This document shows positions 7,853 through 13,106 of a DNA stretch of 13,352 nucleotides, one piece after another. The position numbers and the translations under genes are program-made. The notes below the pieces were generated by a model that had not been told where the DNA came from, ran no database searches, and saw only the letters and a list, made by a program, of their open reading frames with translations. The stretch's first letter is position 1, and every line of letters starts with the position of its first letter. The stretch comes from an uncultured Collinsella sp. (GTDB taxonomy: Bacteria > Actinomycetota > Coriobacteriia > Coriobacteriales > Coriobacteriaceae): NCBI GenBank assembly GCA_958438955.1, contig CAUBTS010000055.1:1-13352 (forward strand). The letters run 5' to 3'.

Positions 7853-8536
7853 ATGGGCGATATGACTTTGGACCTGACACTCCGAGGTGCAGCTTCGATT
7901 GAGGCACTCGTCAACGGCCCGATTCAGACCAACAGTTACGCCGTGATTTCGAATGACGAGTGCTTAATCGTCGATCCGGCGTGGGAGGGCGAGCGTCTTG
8001 TGGAGCATATCCGCACCGCGCATCCCGAAGTTCGCGTACTCGGCTCTGTCTGCACGCACGGTCATGCCGACCATGTTGGCGGGGTCGCCGGGGTTCGAGC
8101 TGTCGTTGGCGACAGCGCACTATATGAGTTGTGCGCTAAGGACGTGACGGTGCCTCGCGCAAATATCGAGGAGCAGCGCGCCATGTGGGGTATTGAGACG
8201 CCCGATCCGGGCGAGCCGACGCGGCTGCTTGCCGAGGGCGATACGATTGAATTGGGCGATATCTGCCTGCAGGTGATCGAGACGCCGGGGCATACGCCGG
8301 GCGGCATCGTCCTGTTCGCCGCGACCGAGCAGGGGAACATCGCCTTTGTGGGCGACACGCTTTTCCCGGGCAGCCACGGTCGTACCGATCTTTCCGGCGG
8401 TGACGAGGCGGCGATTATGCGCTCGCTCTCCAAACTTGCCAAGACGCTTCCGCCCGATACCGTTTGCTTGACGGGCCATGGCGATTCGACCACGATGGCG
8501 CGCGAACTTATGCAGAATCCGTTTATGCAGATGTAG
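7853..8536 (+). CDS. Metallo-beta-lactamase-fold hydrolase (glyoxalase II-like)
   Basis: Counted from ATG 7853 the protein has 227 residues, the usual size for single-domain hydrolases of this fold. The metal-binding set is complete: THGHADH (His69, His71, Asp73, His74), His147 in GHTPGG, Asp168 in VGDTLF and His209 in TGHGD, which together hold two metal ions. Such enzymes hydrolyse thioesters or related esters; YcbL/GloB-type activity is plausible but the substrate is not shown. It lacks a signal peptide, so it is cytoplasmic. An in-frame ATG at 7847 lies one base after AAGGG (7841-7845), too close to initiate there, while 7853 has a seven-base spacing. It sits between rel and fba, same strand, apparently as its own unit or by read-through of the preceding hairpin. 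Confidence 0.9.
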   Translation: MGDMTLDLTLRGAASIEALVNGPIQTNSYAVISNDECLIVDPAWEGERLVEHIRTAHPEVRVLGSVCTHGHADHVGGVAGVRAVVGDSALYELCAKDVTVPRANIEEQRAMWGIETPDPGEPTRLLAEGDTIELGDICLQVIETPGHTPGGIVLFAATEQGNIAFVGDTLFPGSHGRTDLSGGDEAAIMRSLSKLAKTLPPDTVCLTGHGDSTTMARELMQNPFMQM

Positions 8537-8542
8537 GCTCGA

Positions 8543-8570
8543 AGCCGTCTTTCGAATCACGAAGACCGCT
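8543..8570 (+). terminator. Hairpin after the hydrolase gene
   Basis: AGC-c-GTCTT-t-CG pairs with CG-AAGAC-c-GCT, about ten pairs with one mismatch and one bulged T, starting seven bases after the stop codon. There is no immediate T-run (TTTT first appears at 8585-8588), so it may be a weak terminator or an RNA-stabilising stem. Further on, CCCCA (8589-8593) and TGGGG (8608-8612) form a spaced inverted repeat of unknown meaning. Confidence 0.3.
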
Positions 8571-8653
8571 CAATCGTCAAGCTATTTTCCCCAGTGGGTC
8601 GATTCTGTGGGGCAAACGGTCAAAATTTGTCCAATCGGATGGTATTCGTGAAC

Positions 8654-8690
8654 AAACGAACGTTTATGCTCGGGTATGTCGTGGTAAAAT
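8654..8690 (+). promoter_or_regulatory. fba promoter (extended -10) with overlapping palindrome
   Basis: TGG-TAAAAT at 8682-8690 is a good extended -10 about 40 bases before the fba start. The -35 region (TTTATG, 8663-8668) is weak and overlaps a palindrome AAACG-AA-CGTTT (8654-8665), which could be a repressor or activator site. The promoter assignment is moderate; the operator is only a suggestion. Confidence 0.45.
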
Positions 8691-8730
8691 CTCAGGCGTT
8701 ATCGGAGCAACCTTACAGGAGGTTTCTTTT

Positions 8731-9597
8731 ATGCTCGTCAACGCAGCAGACATGCTCAAGAAGGCCGAGGCCGGCAAGTACGCTCTCGGTGCCTTCAACA
8801 CCAACAACCTCGAGTGGACCCTGGCTATTCTCCAGGCCGCCGAGGAGGCCAAGTCTCCGCTGATCCTTCAGTGCACCGCTGGTGCCGCTAAGTGGATGGG
8901 CGGTTTCAAGGTCTGCGCCGACATGGTCAAGGCTGCCGTCGAGGCCACGGGCGTTACCGTCCCCGTCGCCCTTCACCTCGATCACGGTTCTTACGAGGAC
9001 TGCTTCAAGTGCATCGAGGCCGGCTTCACGTCCATCATGTATGACGGCTCTCACGAGGAGACCTTCCAGCTTAACCTCGACCGCACCAAGGAACTCGTTG
9101 AGCTTGCCCACTCCAAGGGCATGTCCATCGAGGCCGAGGTCGGCGGCATCGGCGGCACCGAGGACGGCGTGACCTCCAACGGCGAGCTCGCTGACCCCGC
9201 TGAGTGCAAGCAGATTGCTGACCTGGGCGTCGACTTCCTCGCCTGCGGTATCGGCAACATCCACGGCGTGTATCCCGCCGACTGGGCTGGCCTTTCCTTC
9301 GAGCGTCTGGGCGAGATCAAGGCTCAGACCGGCGACCTGCCCCTCGTTCTGCACGGTGGCACCGGCATCCCCGAGGATCAGATCAAGAAGGCCATCTCCC
9401 TGGGTATCTCCAAGATCAACGTTAACACCGATCTGCAGCTCGTCTTCGCCAAGGGCGTTCGCGAGTATATCGAGGCTGGCAAGGATCAGCAGGGCAAGGG
9501 CTTTGACCCCCGCAAGCTCCTCAAGCCTGGTCGCGACAACATCGTTGCCCGCACCAAGGAGCTCATGGAGGAGTTTGGCTCCGTCAACAAGGCGTAA
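8731..9597 (+). CDS. fba: Class II fructose-1,6-bisphosphate aldolase
   Basis: This 288-residue zinc-dependent aldolase splits fructose 1,6-bisphosphate into dihydroxyacetone phosphate and glyceraldehyde 3-phosphate, or runs in reverse in gluconeogenesis. Visible active-site residues are Asp84-His85 in LHLDHG, Glu136 in the IEAEVGG loop, His178 in GNIHGVY, His208 in LHGGTG, and the phosphate-binding INVNTD at 229-234. The length is normal for the family. The ATG at 8731 has AGGAGG at 8717-8722, eight bases upstream; longer in-frame extensions upstream run through the promoter and are not real. Codon use is strongly biased towards C/G-ending favoured codons, as in the ribosomal protein genes here, fitting high expression. 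Tagatose-bisphosphate aldolase is a close relative, but the solitary context favours the glycolytic role. Confidence 0.96.
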   Translation: MLVNAADMLKKAEAGKYALGAFNTNNLEWTLAILQAAEEAKSPLILQCTAGAAKWMGGFKVCADMVKAAVEATGVTVPVALHLDHGSYEDCFKCIEAGFTSIMYDGSHEETFQLNLDRTKELVELAHSKGMSIEAEVGGIGGTEDGVTSNGELADPAECKQIADLGVDFLACGIGNIHGVYPADWAGLSFERLGEIKAQTGDLPLVLHGGTGIPEDQIKKAISLGISKINVNTDLQLVFAKGVREYIEAGKDQQGKGFDPRKLLKPGRDNIVARTKELMEEFGSVNKA

Positions 9598-9617
9598 GCG
9601 TCGCTAAACTTCTCACC

Positions 9618-9716
9618 GGAAGCCCCGTCTCCCTACACTGTTTCCTTTGCGCTCACCTGGCTTCGCCAGAAGTCGCGCCAAGGAAACAGTTCCGGGAGAC
9701 GGGGCTTCCTTCGTTT
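9618..9716 (+). terminator. Very long three-tier hairpin after fba
   Basis: The outer stem is a perfect 16 bp (GGAAGCCCCGTCTCCC 9618-9633 with 9694-9709). Inside it are a perfect 11-bp stem (ACTGTTTCCTT 9637-9647 with 9680-9690), GCGC (9649-9652 with 9675-9678) and a capping CTGGC-TTC-GCCAG (9657-9669). A short TTCGTTT follows. It begins 20 bases after the fba stop, so it should end or stabilise that transcript, but 92 nt is far longer than needed for a terminator. A dispersed palindromic repeat element is an alternative. Confidence 0.7.
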
Positions 9717-9775
9717 AACGCCGCAGGGTTACTGGGCTGAATTCATTTTTTTGACTACCGTTCGGCGGTGTTGAT

Positions 9776-9802
9776 GGCTCCCTTGTTGGGGCTTTCTTTT
9801 TT
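9776..9802 (+). terminator. Second terminator-like hairpin with T-tract
   Basis: GGCTCC (9776-9781), a 6-nt loop, and GGGGCT (9788-9793), six pairs with two G-U, are followed by TTCTTTTTT. It lies between fba and the next gene, upstream of that gene's likely -10, and may mop up read-through. The stem is short, so confidence is limited. Confidence 0.35.
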
Positions 9803-9809
9803 ATCTCGC

Positions 9810-9815
9810 TACAAT
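9810..9815 (+). promoter_or_regulatory. Possible -10 for the transglutaminase-like gene
   Basis: TACAAT lies 35 bases before ATG 9851. The best -35 is TTGGGG at 9786-9791 with 18-bp spacing, overlapping the terminator-like stem. There is no extended TGn. Only the -10 is convincing. Confidence 0.3.
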
Positions 9816-9850
9816 GGACTTCAAGCGTTCTAGTGACTTGGAGTTTTAGT

Positions 9851-11284
9851 ATGGCTGTTGTTAAGGTGCTGCCTTCGGATGGGAAGGTTATTGACGAGGG
9901 TCCTGTTGGTTGCTCTGTTGATGTTTGCAATGATGACTTCCGTTTTCTAGATGTTGGCTTGCCACCCGAGATTCTGCGTTTAAAGGACGCGGGGTATCTT
10001 TCGCAGGCTATTGAGGCTTGCGACCGCCTACTTGCCCAAGATCCCGATCCCTCGCTTGCTGCCTGCGTTCGTGCCGAGCGGTATCGCATGCTTGAGACGC
10101 CGCTTCATTTTTCGGTGTCGCGCGATCGAGCTATTGCGATGATTCGCGAGGAGTGGCCTGAGTTTACCGAGGAGCAGTTTGACGATCTGATTGACCGTAA
10201 GCGTATTGACTGGCGCTTTATCGATGGCGAGCTGTTCGTTCTCGACAACTTCCTCGATTCGCTTCGCGTATATCCCAAAGAGGTCCCCGGCATGCGTCCC
10301 GATTCTACGGACGGAATAGCACTGCGCGACGAGATGCTCAAGGAGATGGAGTCACAAAACGGATTGGCTCGCGTCATTACGCTTAAAGCGTCCGTGTCTG
10401 TCCCCGGCGCTCTGGAGGGGGAGACCGTTTGCGCTTGGCTTCCCGTCGCGGCTGCCTGCCGTCAGCAGTCTCGGGTCGAGATTCTCGACATGACGCCGGA
10501 GGGTGCTGTTGCTCCCGCGAACGCTTCGGCGCGTACCGCCTCGTGGTCTTCTTCGAGTGAGCGCTCATTCTCGGTGACTTATCGTTATCACATCGATGCT
10601 GCTTATTGTGATGTCTACGGTGGCACATTTCCGGTTCATCCGCGTATGGACGCGCCTCTGCCCGAGGATATTTCCGAGGACCGTCCGCACATTGCATTCA
10701 CGCCGTATCTGCAGCAGCTGACGGCCGGTGTTGTTGACGGACTCGAGGATCCGCTCGATCGCGCTCGTGCTATCTATGATTATCTGACGCAGCATATCGA
10801 CTATCGCTATCAGCCGCCGTACTTGCTTTTGGGATCTATTGCCGATGACTGCGCGCATTCGCTCCGCGGCGATTGCGGCGTTATGGCGCTCACGTTTATC
10901 ACCATGTGCCGTATCGCGGGCGTGCCTGCCCGTTGGCAGAGCGGCCTGTACGTTGCGCCCGATTCGGTGGGGTCGCACGACTGGGCAGAGTTCTATACGC
11001 CGCAGACCGGTTGGCTCAACGCCGACGTGTCATTTGGATCTTCTGCTCACAGGATGGGGGAGGAGTGGCGCCGCCGTCACTACTTTGGCAATCTCGACCC
11101 ATGGCGTATGGTGGCCAACAATCGATTCCAGGCAGAGTTTGAGCCCTCTTTCGACGGCATGCGCGAGGACCCTTACGATAACCAGATGGGTGAGGCTTCG
11201 GTCGACGGTCGCGGATGCCGTCAGCGCGAGATGCTCCGTACGGTCGAACTCATGGAAATGCTCGAAGTTCCATTTTCGGACTAA
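9851..11284 (+). CDS. Transglutaminase-like cysteine protein, function unknown
   Basis: The protein has 477 residues with no signal peptide or membrane segment, so it is probably cytoplasmic. Residues about 295-400 form a transglutaminase-like core: Cys342 in LRGDCGVMAL, His376 in SHDWAEFY and Asp392 in LNADVSFG give the papain-like catalytic triad. The first 290 residues contain a helical segment (about 30-130) and then a beta-rich stretch; I recognise no named domain there. Bacterial members act as peptidases, amidases or transglutaminases, and this one cannot be assigned. ATG 9851 has TTGGAG (9838-9843) seven bases upstream; a GTG at 9833 has no site. The first 30 or so codons are richer in T-ending codons (GTT, GGT, GAT) than the rest. 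No functional partner adjoins it; the next gene is a tRNA. Confidence 0.85.
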   Translation: MAVVKVLPSDGKVIDEGPVGCSVDVCNDDFRFLDVGLPPEILRLKDAGYLSQAIEACDRLLAQDPDPSLAACVRAERYRMLETPLHFSVSRDRAIAMIREEWPEFTEEQFDDLIDRKRIDWRFIDGELFVLDNFLDSLRVYPKEVPGMRPDSTDGIALRDEMLKEMESQNGLARVITLKASVSVPGALEGETVCAWLPVAAACRQQSRVEILDMTPEGAVAPANASARTASWSSSSERSFSVTYRYHIDAAYCDVYGGTFPVHPRMDAPLPEDISEDRPHIAFTPYLQQLTAGVVDGLEDPLDRARAIYDYLTQHIDYRYQPPYLLLGSIADDCAHSLRGDCGVMALTFITMCRIAGVPARWQSGLYVAPDSVGSHDWAEFYTPQTGWLNADVSFGSSAHRMGEEWRRRHYFGNLDPWRMVANNRFQAEFEPSFDGMREDPYDNQMGEASVDGRGCRQREMLRTVELMEMLEVPFSD

Positions 11285-11298
11285 TCGGTAGAAAGCTG

Positions 11299-11307
11299 TG
11301 ATAAACT
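11299..11307 (+). promoter_or_regulatory. tRNA-Leu promoter, extended -10
   Basis: TG-A-TAAACT lies 16 bases before the mature tRNA 5' end, just past the stop of the preceding gene. The -35 is poor and falls in the end of that coding region. Spacing suits initiation a few bases before the tRNA. Confidence 0.5.
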
Positions 11308-11323
11308 AACTCACGCATTACGT

Positions 11324-11410
11324 GCCCGAGTGGCGGAATTGGCAGACGCAGTGGACTCAAAATCCACCGTTGGCAACAACGTGCGAGTTCGAGTCTCGCC
11401 TCGGGCACCA
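11324..11410 (+). tRNA. tRNA-Leu (anticodon CAA)
   Basis: This is an 87-nt class II tRNA. The acceptor GCCCGAG (11324-11330) pairs with CTCGGGC (11400-11406), followed by A and an encoded CCA. The anticodon arm is GTGGA-CTCAAAA-TCCAC, giving CAA, which reads UUG. The long variable arm CGTTG-GCAA-CAACG and the T-loop TTCGAGT confirm leucine type. Its 3' end from the T-loop onward is duplicated 184 bp downstream. Confidence 0.98.
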
Positions 11411-11456
11411 TACATGCAAGTGAGCGTTCAAGGGGGTTGCGGCCCCCTTTTTCGTG
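11388..11456 (+). repeat. 69-bp direct repeat, copy 1 (tRNA-Leu 3' end plus terminator)
   Basis: It starts in the T-loop (TTCGAGTCTCGCC) and runs through the CCA, the short trailer and the terminator to CGTG. It matches 11572-11640 at 68 of 69 positions; the only difference is T at 11437 versus C at 11621, in the terminator loop. Confidence 0.95.
11430..11452 (+). terminator. tRNA-Leu intrinsic terminator
   Basis: GGGGG (11432-11436), loop TTGCGG, CCCCC (11443-11447), then TTTTT; the stem extends with flanking A/T pairs. This is a textbook terminator 20 bases after the CCA. Confidence 0.9.
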
Positions 11457-11571
11457 CCGAACTCGCGTGAGCGCGCGAAGCGTTAAGCAAACAGGCCTGT
11501 GGCCTGTTTGAAGCGGAGCGCGGCGAGGGCGCCACGCGCCCGAAGCCCGGGGCTTCGCGAAGCGAAGGCCC
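11457..11571. other. Palindrome-packed spacer between the two repeat copies
   Basis: These 115 bp hold three hairpins in series: CAAACAGGCC-TGT-GGCCTGTTTG (11488-11510, ten pairs), GGGCGC-CAC-GCGCCC (11527-11541) and CGAAGCC-CGG-GGCTTCG (11541-11557). A fourth, CGAAGG-C-CCTTCG (11563-11575), spans the junction with repeat copy 2. There is no believable coding frame. It could be a palindromic repeat element or the scar of a lost insertion. Confidence 0.75.
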
Positions 11572-11640
11572 TTCGAGTCTCGCCTCGGGCACCATACATG
11601 CAAGTGAGCGTTCAAGGGGGCTGCGGCCCCCTTTTTCGTG
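11572..11640 (+). repeat. 69-bp direct repeat, copy 2 (orphan tRNA 3' end plus terminator)
   Basis: This carries the last 23 bases of tRNA-Leu including CCA, the trailer and a second terminator (GGGGG 11616-11620, CCCCC 11627-11631, TTTTT), with no 5' part of a tRNA before it. It cannot make a tRNA alone. It may terminate read-through from the intact tRNA gene and marks a duplication or recombination event. Confidence 0.95.
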
Positions 11641-11666
11641 TACGTAATGTGATAACGCGCTGTACG

Positions 11667-11675
11667 TGTTATTAT
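11667..11675 (+). promoter_or_regulatory. infC operon promoter, extended -10
   Basis: TG-T-TATTAT gives a near-consensus extended -10; the -35 region (ATGTGA) is weak. Transcription would start near 11682, giving a leader of about 175 nt before infC. Confidence 0.5.
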
Positions 11676-11681
11676 TCGCAA

Positions 11682-11838
11682 GGCGTTGTTCCCGCAATGC
11701 CCTAAAGAGGAACCCGAGGGTTCCCACCTTTTGGCGCCAATGAGCAGCTGACTGGTCATACAACTTAGATTCTCTTCCTCAAATCGAGGAAGTCTATGTG
11801 TACGACCTGGTTGCTGAGAAGCGCCGGGTTATTTTTTT
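11682..11838 (+). promoter_or_regulatory. Structured infC-rpmI-rplT leader, candidate L20-type autoregulatory leader
   Basis: Five hairpins follow one another: GGCGTTG/CAATGCC (11682-11701), GGAACCC/GGGTTCC (11709-11724), TGAgCAG/CTGgTCA (11741-11758), CTTCCTC/GAGGAAG (11774-11792) and the terminator hairpin (11804-11830). A 10-bp palindrome TTGGCGCCAA (11731-11740) sits between the second and third. In Bacillus this operon is controlled by L20 binding to a leader that ends in a terminator, and the same layout here suggests the same control. No coding frame of note lies in it. Confidence 0.5.
11804..11838 (+). terminator. Leader terminator (attenuator) before infC
   Basis: GACCTGG (11804-11810) pairs with CCGGGTT (11824-11830), two pairs being G-U, with an inner GCT-GAGA-AGC cap. 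TTTTTTT (11832-11838) follows directly. It ends seven bases before the infC ribosome site, so it must be passed or prevented for the operon to be expressed. Confidence 0.7.
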
Positions 11839-11844
11839 ATGAAT

Positions 11845-11849
11845 GGAGG
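11845..11849 (+). promoter_or_regulatory. Ribosome binding site that sets the infC start at ATA
   Basis: GGAGG is followed after eight bases by ATA at 11858. The only nearby ATG (11843) overlaps this site and has just a T-tract before it, so it cannot be the start by normal rules. Confidence 0.65.
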
Positions 11850-11857
11850 TAGGGAAA

Positions 11858-12412
11858 ATAGCTAAGTCTGATGACACCCGCATCAACGACGAGATCACTG
11901 CATCTTCGTGCCGTTTGATTGGCGTCGATGGCTCTCAGCTCGGCCTGTTCGCCATCCGCGATGCCCAGCGCGTCGCCGACGATCAGGGTCTCGACCTGGT
12001 CGAGATCGCTCCCAACGCGGAGCCGCCGGTCTGCAAGGTCATGGACTACGGTAAGTTCAAGTACCAGCAGGCCATGAAGGCCAAGGCCGCTCGTAAGAAC
12101 CAGTCCAAGGTCGAGGTCAAGGAAATGAAGTTCCGACCCAAGATTGACGTTGGCGATTACGAGACCAAGAAGGGCCACGTTCTGCGTTTCCTCAAGAAGG
12201 GCGCACGCGTTAAGATCACCATCATGTTCCGCGGCCGTGAGATGGCTCACCCGGAGCAGGGTCTTAACGTTCTCGAGCGTCTCGCCGAGGATCTCAAGCC
12301 TTACGCTACGGTCGAGTCCAAGCCTAAGATGGAAGGCCGTAACATGCTTATGCTGCTCGCCCCGATTAAGGGCGCCTTCGATGAGAATAAAGCGGCAAGC
12401 GATACCAAGTAA
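11858..12412 (+). CDS. infC: Translation initiation factor IF-3 (AUA start)
   Basis: The protein has 184 residues from an ATA start. IF3 binds the 30S subunit, keeps it from joining 50S, and checks start codon and initiator tRNA. The N-domain (about 6-75) opens with KSDDTRINDEI and contains VDGSQLG and MDYGKFKYQ; a lysine-rich linker (KAKAARKNQSKVEVKEMKFRP) leads to the C-domain, with HVLRFLKKGARVKI, MFRGREMAH and the closing EGRNMLMLLAP. ATG 11843 would add five residues (MEVGK) encoded by the ribosome site itself and is rejected. infC commonly uses AUU, AUC or AUA, because IF3 rejects weak starts and thereby limits its own synthesis. It is first in infC-rpmI-rplT, behind an attenuated leader. 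Confidence 0.95.
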   Translation: MAKSDDTRINDEITASSCRLIGVDGSQLGLFAIRDAQRVADDQGLDLVEIAPNAEPPVCKVMDYGKFKYQQAMKAKAARKNQSKVEVKEMKFRPKIDVGDYETKKGHVLRFLKKGARVKITIMFRGREMAHPEQGLNVLERLAEDLKPYATVESKPKMEGRNMLMLLAPIKGAFDENKAASDTK

Positions 12413-12444
12413 CTAGTGTTCTGTAACCGATTAAGGAGTATTTC

Positions 12445-12636
12445 ATGCCTAAGATGAAGTCCCACAGCGGCACCAAGAAGCGTTTCCGCAAGACTGGTAC
12501 CGGCAAGCTTATGCGCGCCAAGGCTTTCAAGAGCCACATCCTGAGCAAGAAGTCCACCAAGCGTAAGCGTGGCTTCCGTCAGGAGACCGAGATCGCCGCT
12601 GCCGACCGCAAGGTCATCAAGTCGCGTCTCGCCTAA
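12445..12636 (+). CDS. rpmI: Ribosomal protein L35 (bL35)
   Basis: This 63-residue, very basic protein begins PKMKSHSGTKKRFRKTGTGK, the L35 signature, and has KAFKSHIL and KRKRGFR further on. It is a late-assembling component of the large subunit. AAGGAG at 12433-12438 is six bases before the ATG. It lies 32 bp after infC and 46 bp before rplT, in the conserved IF3-L35-L20 order. Length is normal (63-66). Confidence 0.98.
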   Translation: MPKMKSHSGTKKRFRKTGTGKLMRAKAFKSHILSKKSTKRKRGFRQETEIAAADRKVIKSRLA

Positions 12637-12682
12637 GCTCGCGTTCCCGTTTTTCGTTTTACCGTCTAGGAGTTGATAGAAC

Positions 12683-13042
12683 ATGGCACGTATTAAGCGC
12701 GCTGTTGCCGCCAAGAAGAAGCGCCGTACCGTTATGCACCGTGCGAAGGGTTACTACGGTGCCGCTTCGCGTACTTACAAGCATGCTAAAGAGCAGGTCC
12801 AGCACTCCCTGCAGTATCAGTATCGTGATCGCCGCAACAAGAAGCGCGAGATCCGTTCTCTCTGGATCACTCGTATCAACGCTGCTGCTCGCCTGAACGA
12901 CATCTCTTACTCTCAGTTCATGCACGGCCTGAAGGTTGCCGGCATCGAGCTCGACCGCAAGGTCTTGGCTCAGATGGCTTACGAGGACATCGAGTCCTTC
13001 AACGAGCTGGCTACCATCGCCAAGAAGGCTCTCGAGGCCTAA
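12683..13042 (+). CDS. rplT: Ribosomal protein L20 (bL20)
   Basis: The protein has 119 residues, the usual size. The basic N-terminal arm (MARIKRAVAAKKKRRTVMHR) threads into 23S rRNA, and the globular part contains YRDRRNKKREIRSLWITRINAA and a FMHGL segment typical of L20. It is needed early in 50S assembly and in several bacteria represses its own operon by binding the leader RNA. AGGAG at 12668-12672 lies ten bases before the ATG. It is last in the operon, followed by a strong terminator. Confidence 0.98.
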   Translation: MARIKRAVAAKKKRRTVMHRAKGYYGAASRTYKHAKEQVQHSLQYQYRDRRNKKREIRSLWITRINAAARLNDISYSQFMHGLKVAGIELDRKVLAQMAYEDIESFNELATIAKKALEA

Positions 13043-13063
13043 TAGATTCTCTTGAATCGCTAG

Positions 13064-13099
13064 GGGAGTGTCGCGTTGTGCGCGGCGCTCCCTCTTTTT
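13064..13099 (+). terminator. Terminator of the infC-rpmI-rplT operon
   Basis: GGGAGTGTCGCG (13064-13075), loop TTGTG, CGCGGCGCTCCC (13081-13092): twelve pairs including two G-U, followed by TCTTTTT. It lies 21 bases after the rplT stop. Confidence 0.9.
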
Positions 13100-13106
13100 A
13101 TCTGAA

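Noticed and set aside
8464..8730. N-terminal extension of the aldolase frame
   Set aside because: The frame is open upstream by chance, through the end of the hydrolase gene and the fba promoter. The consensus AGGAGG and family alignment place the start at 8731.
9751..9780. TTGACT as a -35 element
   Set aside because: No -10-like sequence occurs 16-18 bp downstream.
11388..11640. Complete integrated element between tRNA-derived att sites
   Set aside because: Only 115 bp separate the copies and there is no integrase or other gene. At most this is a remnant.
11250..11759. Minus-strand 169-codon frame across the tRNA and repeats
   Set aside because: It is antisense to tRNA-Leu and both terminators. 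Its sequence merely reflects the RNA gene and its duplicated end, a well-known type of false ORF.
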